Assembly (NCBI GenBank): GCA_026398535.1
Contig: JAPLSQ010000055.1
Coordinates: 66,446-124,755, forward strand
Source of the DNA: Candidatus Sumerlaeota bacterium
Lineage (GTDB): Bacteria; Sumerlaeota; Sumerlaeia; Sumerlaeales; Sumerlaeaceae
Direction of reading: 5' to 3'
Length of the DNA stretch: 58,310 nucleotides
The notes beneath the pieces were generated by a model that was not told the origin of the DNA, searched no databases, and saw nothing but the letters and a program-made list of their open reading frames with translations. Shown here piece by piece: positions 27,428 through 34,751 of this stretch. A program made the translations under genes and the position numbers. Numbering within the stretch: position 1 is the first letter of the stretch; the number at the start of each line of letters is the position of its first letter.

Positions 27428-27820
27428 CTTTTCCTGTGGAAAATTTATTGTTTTGACCACTTATCTGCTCTCTCTTATTCCTATTATTTATTACATATCT
27501 ATTTATATAAAGTAGTAGTAGTAGTAGTGACTGTGAATTTGTGAAATCCATCATAACTCCATAAATATCAATTATTTCGTATTGTGAATAATATACGAAA
27601 CCGTTCTTTTTCATCCACAGACAACCTACTGTTCCCGGTCGGATTAAAATAAGATTATGAATTATACACAAGCCCCCTCAATTTTGTGGAAAACCAGACC
27701 TTAAATTAACGGGGCGGAGGGATGGAAAGCGGGTTTTCTTGACTCTCATCCCGCGTAAACACGGGGGGTTATTCACAAATTCACAGGTTTATCCACAAGA
27801 TAAAATCATGTGGAAAACCA
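27428..27820. other. oriC: Candidate chromosomal replication origin oriC
   Basis: About 390 bp of A+T-rich DNA in a GC-rich region. Seven sites match the DnaA-box consensus TTWTNCACA: minus-strand 27435-27443, 27583-27591, 27685-27693 and 27809-27817; plus-strand 27662-27670 (TTATACACA), 27769-27777 (TTATTCACA) and 27789-27797 (TTATCCACA, the perfect E. coli box). Near matches are at 27532-27540, 27611-27619 and 27777-27785. Five tandem TAG triplets at 27513-27527 fit the DnaA-trio. They are flanked on one side by a box and on the other by a very A+T-rich run (27440-27512, ATTTATTACATATCTATTTA-like) suitable for unwinding, the geometry described for Bacillus subtilis. No dnaA, dnaN or gyrB gene is adjacent. 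No gene is recognised in 27328-27831. Confidence 0.88.
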
Positions 27821-27831
27821 AAGGCAGGTAA

Positions 27832-28542
27832 TCACGATTCCTTTTCATAGTAGAGAAATCGTCGGCAACGCGGACACTGGACGACGATGTTTCCAACCCT
27901 GATTTCGATCAGCAGATTGGGAACGAGAATCTCCATGCAGCCCCCGCAGGCTTCCTGACGCGCGGGCGCGACAACCTGAGGTCCATGAATCTTGAACAGA
28001 AGCTCATAATTAGGGCGGTATCTTTCATCTAACGCGTTGAACGCGGCGATCCGGTCCTCGCGGACCCCCCGCAGAAGCTCTGTTTCATGGGCGGTGTATT
28101 CCTCAAGACGCGCGATCTCCGCGCTGTCGCGTTCATCAAGGCGAGCCGCCGCCGCGCGTTTTTCCCCAAGCTCCCTCGCGGTCTTTTCCTCGGACTCGAG
28201 CAGATTAAGAATCTCCTCTTCCAGTCTTGAGACGTTTTCGCTTGCGCTGACAATCTCGTGGGTGATCGCGGCATATTCCTTGGATGTCTTGACGAAGTCC
28301 TGTTGTTTGCGGAAGCGCTCAAGCCGCGACTCCGCCGACTTCAGCTCCGTTTCGAGGTTGCGGCGTCTGGTCGCCATCGCGGCAAGATCCTTTTCAATCT
28401 TTTCAAGGGCGACGACCCGGTGCGATATTTCCTGGCGCAGTTTCTGGATTCGCGTGGGAAGCGCTGACAGTTTCTCTTCCAATTGCTTGATGTCGTTATC
28501 AATCTGTTGCATACGCAGCATTTGTTGCATGACAGGGTTCAT
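27832..28542 (-). CDS. Coiled-coil protein with C-terminal C4 zinc ribbon (CdsZ-like)
   Basis: A 236-residue protein. Residues 5-175 form a long charged coiled coil (MLRMQQIDNDIKQLEEKLSA, then heptads through VREDRIAAFNALDERYRP). The last 50 residues carry a zinc ribbon with ACGGCMEILVPN and VVQCPRCRRFLYYE, i.e. CxxC...CxxC. The architecture is that of the zf-RING_7 (PF02591-like) family, widespread in bacteria; roles proposed in the family include RNA metabolism and co-translational processes, none proven here. It is the first gene on the right side of the oriC candidate. Confidence 0.9.
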   Translation of the reverse strand: MNPVMQQMLRMQQIDNDIKQLEEKLSALPTRIQKLRQEISHRVVALEKIEKDLAAMATRRRNLETELKSAESRLERFRKQQDFVKTSKEYAAITHEIVSASENVSRLEEEILNLLESEEKTARELGEKRAAAARLDERDSAEIARLEEYTAHETELLRGVREDRIAAFNALDERYRPNYELLFKIHGPQVVAPARQEACGGCMEILVPNLLIEIRVGNIVVQCPRCRRFLYYEKES

Positions 28543-28616
28543 GAGATAACATTAGCTTTCATGGCGCGCGCATCGCAAAGAAAAATGAGATGTTCCTGCG
28601 CGCCGCCGCCAGGCCA

Positions 28617-30311
28617 TCAGTGCGCGTCGGAGCCCACGTCCATGGTTATCTGTGTGGTGAAAGACGGCAGGGCGATGGTGAATTTTGTTCCGCGTTCCTC
28701 CTCGCTCTGGACGCTGATGGTTCCGCCCATGTCCTCGATGTATTTTTTGGTCATGGGCAGGCCGAGGCCGGTGCCCTTGGAGCCTTTTGACGTCCAGAAG
28801 GGGAGGAAAATTTTGCCGATTTTATCCTTGGGGATGCCTTTTCCGTTGTCCTCGACCTCGATGCAGATGGTTCCTTTATCGAAGCGGGTGGACACGACGA
28901 TGCGTCCGGGCGCGCCGCTCATGGCGTCGACAGCATTGCCGATCAGGTTGAGCAGCGCCTTGTAGAGTCCGTCGGGGTGGATTCGGCGCACAGGGACGTC
29001 GGGCGAAAGCTGGACTTCGAGATCGACGGCGGGGTCGACACGGTCTTGCATGAATGATCGGATGGTGTCGTCGATGACCTCGTTGACGCTTGCCTCGTGG
29101 AGTTCGGGCTGGGTCTGGCGCGAATAGTCGAGCATTTCCTGTGTGAGCGATTGCATGCGATCGATTCCGCGGCGCACGACGGGCCAGTAGGCCTCGATCT
29201 CGTCGGCTGCCCTTCGCTGGATGGCGCCGTCCATGAGTTCGATGCCGCCTTTTGCGAGCTGGAGTATGTTTTTGATGTTGTGCGCGAGTCCGGCGATGGT
29301 CTGGCCGACAGCGGCAAGGCGCTCGTTTTTGATTTTTTCCTGGGTGAGGGCGAGGTTGTCGAGCGTGAGCGCAAGGTCGTTGGCGATGGACACGGCGAAC
29401 GCCAGGTCTTCCTCGGAGAAGGCGTGCACGGACTCTTTCGTGTCGATGAAGAAGATGCCCATCATGGTTTTCTTTGAGACGAGGGGGACGCAGATGGCCG
29501 ACCGCATGTCGCTTGCGAGGATTGACTCGCTTGCGCTGAAGCGCGAGTCGAACTTGGCGTCGCGGCTGAGGATGGCCACGCGCTCATCGAGGCATTTTTT
29601 GACAATGGTGCGGCTGATGGTGAGGTCTTCGCCGGGTATGCCCTTGCGGAACCGCACGATCTGCGGTTCGAGCGTACCTTCGGGTTCGAGCGTCAGGATG
29701 ACGCCGCGGTCGGCGGCCAGCACCTCGAACACTTCGTCCATGACGCCCTGCAGCATCTCCTCGCGGGTGGAGGCGGAGCGGATGATTTCGCTGAGTTTGT
29801 AGAGCGTGTGGAGCCGTGCTGTGGCTTTTTTGAGGGCGTTGATGTCGATGGACGGCTCGGCGAGGAATTCGCGTCCGGGCAGCGGCGTGGCTTCGACGTT
29901 GAACTGGGTGGAGAGGATGGTGCTGGATTCGATGTCCTCGCCCACGATGTTGACGCTGCTCGTGCCGGTTCCGATGATTGCCTCGCGTTTGACGAATTCC
30001 TGGGGCGGCAGGAACGAAAAGGTGAAGTCGGCGCGTCCGAATGTTATTGAGTCACCTTCGTTCAACTGGCACGGCGCCGACAGGCGCACACTGTTGACAA
30101 ACGTGCCGTTGCTCGAGCCGAAATCGGTGATGAACCACGGACTGTCCGCCGCGGCGGACTGTTCGATGCGGGCATGCTGGCGCGACACCGAGTCGAGAAT
30201 AATCGATATGTCGTTGCCCGGATTACGCCCGATGGAGATGGAAGGTTTCTGGAGCGCATAATATTTTTCGGGCAATTCAAGGCTTGTGTTCGGATAAAGA
30301 TAGGCTGTCAT
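28617..30311 (-). CDS. Sensor histidine kinase with N-terminal FHA and GAF domains
   Basis: A 564-residue cytoplasmic kinase; the ATG at 30311 (MTAYLYPN) is chosen because the upstream extension reads as non-conserved. FHA domain about residues 22-95 (SIGRNPGNDISI, SVSRQHARIE, DFGSSNGTFVN). GAF domain about 170-320 (VFEVLAADRGVILTLEPEG, LASDMRSAICVPLVSKKTMMG, FIDTKESVHAFSEEDL). Histidine kinase core: LAHNIKNILQLAKGG (phosphorylated His), LLNLIGNAVDAM (N box), VEDNGKGIPKD (G1), GTGLGLPMTKKY (G2). An FHA domain implies reading of phosphothreonine, so crosstalk with a Ser/Thr kinase is likely. The nearest response regulator gene is 4 kb away (34350). A GC palindrome lies within the FHA coding region. 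Confidence 0.92.
   Translation of the reverse strand: MTAYLYPNTSLELPEKYYALQKPSISIGRNPGNDISIILDSVSRQHARIEQSAAADSPWFITDFGSSNGTFVNSVRLSAPCQLNEGDSITFGRADFTFSFLPPQEFVKREAIIGTGTSSVNIVGEDIESSTILSTQFNVEATPLPGREFLAEPSIDINALKKATARLHTLYKLSEIIRSASTREEMLQGVMDEVFEVLAADRGVILTLEPEGTLEPQIVRFRKGIPGEDLTISRTIVKKCLDERVAILSRDAKFDSRFSASESILASDMRSAICVPLVSKKTMMGIFFIDTKESVHAFSEEDLAFAVSIANDLALTLDNLALTQEKIKNERLAAVGQTIAGLAHNIKNILQLAKGGIELMDGAIQRRAADEIEAYWPVVRRGIDRMQSLTQEMLDYSRQTQPELHEASVNEVIDDTIRSFMQDRVDPAVDLEVQLSPDVPVRRIHPDGLYKALLNLIGNAVDAMSGAPGRIVVSTRFDKGTICIEVEDNGKGIPKDKIGKIFLPFWTSKGSKGTGLGLPMTKKYIEDMGGTISVQSEEERGTKFTIALPSFTTQITMDVGSDAH
30145..30158. repeat. 14-bp palindrome TCCGCCGCGGCGGA, copy 3 (inside kinase FHA domain)
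   Basis: Shares CTGTCCGCCGCGGCGGA (17 bp) with copy 2. On the minus strand it encodes SAAADS in a loop between FHA strands, a position tolerant of insertion. Confidence 0.75.
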
Positions 30312-30477
30312 GATTGTGCTCTTTTGGTCCAATGTGTTAGACACATGTTTTATGCGGACAGGAAGCGATTGCAACAAGTTACCGTCAAGTCCCTGAAAAA
30401 CATTGCCTGTTTTCGATGAATGATCGGCGGGTGCATATTCTGCGGCGGCCTCAATACATTTTGAGCAAAGGCTGTTC

Positions 30478-31323
30478 ATGAGCAATCTGAAGAGAAAAAT
30501 CTGGAGACACTTGCGCACCGAGGCCGAGGATGAGGCAGCGCGCGAGCCCATCCTGGCCAGTTTTTTGTATGCGGCGGTGATCAACCACCGCACTTTCGAG
30601 GAGGCGCTGAGCTTTCACCTTGCCGCGAAGCTTGCCAGCGCGACCATCCATGCGATCACGTTGCGCGACGTGATGATGAATGCCCACGCGGCGAATCCGG
30701 AAATCGCCAATGACGCGGTTGCCGATCTGCGCGCCGTGCACGAGCGCGACCCGGCGTGCCGCGGCGGCTACGCCACACCGTTCCTCTACTTTAAGGGGTA
30801 TCACGCCCTGCAGAGTTACCGCGTGGCGCATCAACTGTGGAAGAGCGGCAGGCAATCGCTGGCGTTGCATCTTCAGAGCCGCATGTCCGAGGTGTTCGCC
30901 GTGGACATTCATCCGGCGGCGCGCATTGGGCGGGGCATATTGCTCGATCATGCCACGGGGGTGGTCGTTGGCGAAACGGCTGTCATCGAGGACGATGTTT
31001 CGCTGCTGCATGAGGTCACGCTCGGGGGCACGGGCAAGGAGACGGGCGACCGCCACCCAAAAGTTCGCCGCGGCGTGATGATCAGCGCGGGCGCGAAAAT
31101 ATTCGGGAACATTGAGATCGGCGCGGGCGCGAAAATCGGGGGCGGCAGCGTCGTGCTGCAATCTGTTCCCCCGCATACGACGGTGGCGGGCGTGCCGGCG
31201 CGCCCGGTGGGCAAGCCCAACGTGTCGCAGCCGGCCAAGGACATGGATCAGCACATCGAGGCTGACTCCACTCGCGGAACGTCACGTATTAGAACCGCAC
31301 CCGAAGCATGCCACAAGCATTGA
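30478..31323 (+). CDS. cysE: Serine O-acetyltransferase CysE
   Basis: A 281-residue left-handed beta-helix enzyme making O-acetylserine from serine and acetyl-CoA, the first step of cysteine synthesis. The N-terminal helical domain has REPILASFLYAAVINHRTFE. The catalytic region is AVDIHPAARIGRGILLDHATG followed by VVVGETAVIEDDVSLLHEVTLGG, split here as VVVGETAVIE and VSLLHEVTLGGTGK. The C-terminal AGVPARPVGKP and DMDQHI close the domain. The last 25 residues are a polar tail not typical of the family. It is divergent from the FHA kinase gene. Confidence 0.95.
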   Translation: MSNLKRKIWRHLRTEAEDEAAREPILASFLYAAVINHRTFEEALSFHLAAKLASATIHAITLRDVMMNAHAANPEIANDAVADLRAVHERDPACRGGYATPFLYFKGYHALQSYRVAHQLWKSGRQSLALHLQSRMSEVFAVDIHPAARIGRGILLDHATGVVVGETAVIEDDVSLLHEVTLGGTGKETGDRHPKVRRGVMISAGAKIFGNIEIGAGAKIGGGSVVLQSVPPHTTVAGVPARPVGKPNVSQPAKDMDQHIEADSTRGTSRIRTAPEACHKH

Positions 31324-31359
31324 ACTGCCAAGCTGGGCTTCTCTCCTCAATGGAAACCC

Positions 31360-31445
31360 TGCAACGGCTCAGCCAATCCTCTCCGAGGTAAACCGCCAAC
31401 CGGTGAACCGGATGCAGGAGACCCGACAGTCAGGTACCGTGGGGC
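31360..31445 (+). other. Possible degenerate group II intron-like RNA fragment
   Basis: Between cysE and the next gene, AACCGCCAACCGGTGAACCG, GATGCAGGAGACCCGACAGT and CAGGTACCGTGGGG resemble the stem just before the reverse-transcriptase ORF in bacterial group II introns (CCGxATGCxGGAxACCxG...GTGGGG). No maturase or domain V is visible. This is recognition from memory and may be chance. Confidence 0.2.
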
Positions 31446-31519
31446 GTTCGGCGGCGGCGCTGGGTTTTCTGGGCATTTTTGAACGCAACACACGTCTTCA
31501 AAATCGATTGGAGGTCATC

Positions 31520-34003
31520 ATGAACACCGAGAAAACGCATCACAAACGGAACGCGTGGGGGTGGGCGCTGGTCGCGCTGTTTGCCATTGTTTTCGTGCCG
31601 ATAGTCGGCGCGCAAACCAAGGACGAAACACCGCCCAAACACTGGGTGCGCGTCGTGCTGGACGCCAACGACGCCCTGACATTCGAGGGACAGGAAACGA
31701 CGCTCGACGCGCTGCCGTCCCTGCTCGAGAAGGTCCCCGACCGCCCCAACACCGTGCTGACATTAAGCGTGACGAGCGACGACATGCGCCTCGCGCAGGT
31801 TCGCCCCGTTACAAACAAACTTGCCGATCTCGTGAAGAAACTCAGTTTCAAATACCTCAGCGAGATAGAAAACCATCCGGCCGGTTCCTATGGAATCTCA
31901 GAAAGTTCGTTCAAGAACGCACTGCTTAAAAAGGTGACTGTCGACGCGGACAAAAGTCCCGACGGAAGCGGATTGACCTATCAGTATGCCGCGGCCGCCG
32001 TGTGCAACGCCGCGGGCATACCATTCGATTGGGCGTCCACGGAGAAACTGGCGGAACCCGAGCGCCGGGCGTTCACCCAGCCTTTGCGCGTCAAAGATGT
32101 CAGCGTGGAGGAAGCGCTGCTATCGGCGCTCAAGAAATCGGGTCTGCGGTTCGACCTTAGCGAGCGCGGCCTTTACCTTTACAAGCCGGGGAAAAGCGGA
32201 ACAGACCAGCCCGACAATGCTTTCCTTGAAAAACTCAACGATCAGCAAAAAACCGTCTATGACTGGACGCACAGCAACTTCCGGCGGTTTTTCGACGACC
32301 GCACATTTCCCCATCTGACCGCCGATGAGCGCGGCAAGCTTGAGGACAAGCTCATCGACACGCTCAAGGGACCGCGCAACAATGACTATTACCTTGCGAT
32401 CAACTCACTGTCGGCGCTTTCCAGCACAAAGGCCGTGCCCGCCCTGAGCGCCATCGCGTTCGACCGCGCCGAGAAGGATAACCGCGACCGCTGGATGGCC
32501 GTCCGCGCATTGGGCATCATCGGCGACCAGTCAGTCATCCCCCAACTCATCCACCTTGTCTATTATCCGAATCTCAACACGCGCTTCTGGGCGCAGATTT
32601 CGCTCGTTCGGCTCACGGGGCAGAACTACGGAAACGACTGGCAGGCCTGGGGCAAATGGTGGACCGGGCGGGGCGCAATGCCCGGCATGCCGGCATTCGT
32701 GGCGGACAAGATCGCATGGTCGTCCAACACCGAGTATATGGATATCGGCAAACAGCGCGAAGCGGACGCCAAATGGGTCTATGACATATCAATCAAGCAG
32801 AAGCCCACGGAAACTACAACCAGCAGCGCCGCGGCTCCCGCGGCGACCTCTTGGCCAAAACTCATCGCAAATGTGGCCGACGGGAAAATTAATTTCACCG
32901 GTATTTCCACGTTCACGGGACTGCTGGCAGCATCGCCCTGCGCGGGCTCCACGGAATCCAGCCAACTGGGATATGTGGGCGAAACCACAACTGAAAAAAT
33001 GAGTCTGGGCGCATCAGGACACGCCGTCGAATTCAAGCGCCCAGGCAAGGCGTCCTTTATCGAAGCCGTTGACATCTTCGCCGGCAGGTATGGCAAGACT
33101 GAACCGCCAAAGGAGGATTTCATCCTTTATGTGCTGAACAAGGGCAGGCAGGTTCTGGCCGAGTTGCGATACCCCTATGCCATGATCGAACGCGCCGACA
33201 TGAAATGGCACACGCTGCGCACCGCGCCGATCGAGACGCCAGAACAATTTATGATCGCGCTCGTTTTCAATCCCCACCAGACAAAGGGAATCTATCTCGG
33301 ATGGCAGAAAGCCGCTGGCGAGTGTCATTCTTTCACCGGCCTGCCCGACAGCGGCTACGAGCCGGAACGGGAGGGCCGCGAGTGGATGGTACGTGCGTGC
33401 CTGACGGAAAAACCCTCGGCGGAGCACGCCCTGCGCCTGGCGGACTGGAAGCCGCCCGTCACGCGCGACCCATTCAAGGGACTCGTCGAGCTGAAACATG
33501 ACACCGGCAAAAGCGACGGAATGCAGAGCTACGGCGGTCGCGGCCCGGCCATCCAGTTCGATCTACGCCGCGAAATTCCCGGCTTGGAGGGCGGTGGAGT
33601 CCAACCACAACCCGAGACCGGTCAGCGAGTACGCCATCAGATCCGCGGATTGCGTGTCTATGGCAGCAGATATGGTTCAGGATACGATCCGGAACAGACA
33701 TCCATCACCGTGACCGTCCGCGAAGGCAATGGCAGGGTGGCGGGAGTCTGCGAGCTCCCCTATGCCCTGTTCAGCTACAAAGAGAAGTGGGTGGACCTGC
33801 CATTTGCCCAACCGATCACCATTGAGGCCCCCGGCCTGCCCGTGACCATTGGCATTGACCCCAAGGCGCATCAGACCAAGGGCATCTATTTTCATTATAA
33901 CAAGACCGATGGAACAACCAGCTCAACGGTGGGAACAGCTGAAAAAGGATACGAGCCCGTGCCCGACCGCGAATGGATTATCCGCGCCTATGTGGGGCAA
34001 TAA
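31520..34003 (+). CDS. Exported HEAT-repeat protein with duplicated C-terminal domain and repeat insertion
   Basis: An 827-residue preprotein; the ATG at 31520 follows GGAGG at 31510-31514. A signal peptide (NAWGWALVALFAIVFVPIVG) is followed by an unrecognised alpha/beta region. Residues about 280-380 contain HEAT-like repeats (NSLSALSSTKAVPALSAIAF, RWMAVRALGIIGDQSVIPQL). The C-terminal half holds two copies of one domain. Both contain HQTKGIY, GYEPxxxREWxxRA and an (A)xxFxxxG...RYG opening, at roughly residues 485-640 and 670-827. In the second copy, residues 700-708 (TGQRVRHQI) come from repeat family A and are absent in the first. Function unknown; a cell-surface or periplasmic binding role is inferred. 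Confidence 0.75.
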   Translation: MNTEKTHHKRNAWGWALVALFAIVFVPIVGAQTKDETPPKHWVRVVLDANDALTFEGQETTLDALPSLLEKVPDRPNTVLTLSVTSDDMRLAQVRPVTNKLADLVKKLSFKYLSEIENHPAGSYGISESSFKNALLKKVTVDADKSPDGSGLTYQYAAAAVCNAAGIPFDWASTEKLAEPERRAFTQPLRVKDVSVEEALLSALKKSGLRFDLSERGLYLYKPGKSGTDQPDNAFLEKLNDQQKTVYDWTHSNFRRFFDDRTFPHLTADERGKLEDKLIDTLKGPRNNDYYLAINSLSALSSTKAVPALSAIAFDRAEKDNRDRWMAVRALGIIGDQSVIPQLIHLVYYPNLNTRFWAQISLVRLTGQNYGNDWQAWGKWWTGRGAMPGMPAFVADKIAWSSNTEYMDIGKQREADAKWVYDISIKQKPTETTTSSAAAPAATSWPKLIANVADGKINFTGISTFTGLLAASPCAGSTESSQLGYVGETTTEKMSLGASGHAVEFKRPGKASFIEAVDIFAGRYGKTEPPKEDFILYVLNKGRQVLAELRYPYAMIERADMKWHTLRTAPIETPEQFMIALVFNPHQTKGIYLGWQKAAGECHSFTGLPDSGYEPEREGREWMVRACLTEKPSAEHALRLADWKPPVTRDPFKGLVELKHDTGKSDGMQSYGGRGPAIQFDLRREIPGLEGGGVQPQPETGQRVRHQIRGLRVYGSRYGSGYDPEQTSITVTVREGNGRVAGVCELPYALFSYKEKWVDLPFAQPITIEAPGLPVTIGIDPKAHQTKGIYFHYNKTDGTTSSTVGTAEKGYEPVPDREWIIRAYVGQ
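33617..33640 (+). repeat. Repeat family A, copy 7 (inside exported repeat protein)
   Basis: ACCGGTCAGCG through CATCAG, translated as TGQRVRHQ, the same frame as in the UroD-like gene. The paralogous domain upstream in the same protein has no such insert, giving an internal control. Confidence 0.92.
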
Positions 34004-34034
34004 CCGCGCGCCCCCCCCCCCGGCGGGATTTGGC

Positions 34035-34285
34035 GCCGGTCTTGACGGACTTGTTCAATCCGTCCGACTGTATATATTGTCCCCGCACCGCCTGAGCCTC
34101 GGGCGCATCCTTGGGCCAGACCGGCAGATCGCGCTGCCGCAGGAAATCCTGTGGTAATCGATCAGCCGTTCCTCAAGGCTGGCGCGCGCCACATTGGTTA
34201 GATTCAACTCGGTTTTCTTGGAAGTTCACGAGGCGACGCAGCCATCGGCGATATTCTGCACGCCGCTGCGAGCGCCAAAATCAAG
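34035..34285 (-). pseudogene. Decayed four-helix-bundle suffix-domain (S23/IVP-like) gene
   Basis: Read on the minus strand: RSGVQNIADGCVAS, then an in-frame TGA, then TSKKTELNLTNVARASLEE, RLIDYH, then after a frameshift FLRQRDLPVWPKDAPEA and QAVRGQYIQSDGL. Joined, this is the conserved body of the four-helix-bundle suffix proteins related to the S23 insertion proteins of 23S rRNA (ARSGVQNIAEG...KTExKLTNVARASLEELLxDYEDFLRQR). The start is missing, one codon is now a stop and the frame shifts once, so it is dead. It fills the gap between the exported repeat protein and the CheY-like gene. Confidence 0.75.
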
Positions 34286-34349
34286 CGCTCACGCGGATTG
34301 GGCCGGTGTCATCTTTTCCTTCTCCGGCACAATTTTGTCCGACTCATCA

Positions 34350-34727
34350 TCACCCTTGCCTGAATATCTTCGCAATCACCTCAAGCATTTCCAGCGGGCG
34401 GTAGGGCTTGGCCACGAAATCCGTCGCGCCGCGGGCAATGATGTTGTCGCGTTTGGCGTCCGACTCGGCTGAGCAGATAATGATGGGCAGTTGCTTGTGC
34501 GCGCCCCCCCCTGCGTCGGCGCGCAGCTTGTCCAGCAGTTCCAGCCCGGTCATGTTGGGCATGGCAATGTCGGAAATGAGCAGGTCAACCGGTGTGTCTT
34601 TGAGCACGGCGAGAGCCTGCGCTCCGTCGTCAACCTCGATGAGCTTGTAGCCCTTAAACTGTAACGAGAGCCTGAGGATGGTTCGGACGGCCTCGTTGTC
34701 ATCGGCGATGAGAATGGTTTTTGGCAT
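34350..34727 (-). CDS. CheY-like single-domain response regulator
   Basis: A 125-residue receiver domain without an output domain. ILIADDNEAVRTILR supplies the acidic pocket, DLLISDIAMPNMTGLELL the phospho-acceptor Asp, IIICSAES the conserved Ser/Thr and ATDFVAKPYRP the Lys. It is the last gene of a minus-strand trio with the KaiC-like and PilT-like genes (25 bp after the KaiC-like stop), which suggests it signals to or from the pilus retraction machinery. Confidence 0.93.
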   Translation of the reverse strand: MPKTILIADDNEAVRTILRLSLQFKGYKLIEVDDGAQALAVLKDTPVDLLISDIAMPNMTGLELLDKLRADAGGGAHKQLPIIICSAESDAKRDNIIARGATDFVAKPYRPLEMLEVIAKIFRQG

Positions 34728-34751
34728 GGCGCTGTTCTTCCGGGTCGAGGA

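Noticed and set aside
31324..31519. Cyclic-di-GMP (GEMM) or other riboswitch upstream of the exported repeat protein
   Set aside because: The GGCAAA...CGCAAAGCC signature is absent; the sequence fits a group II intron-like stem better, and even that is weak.
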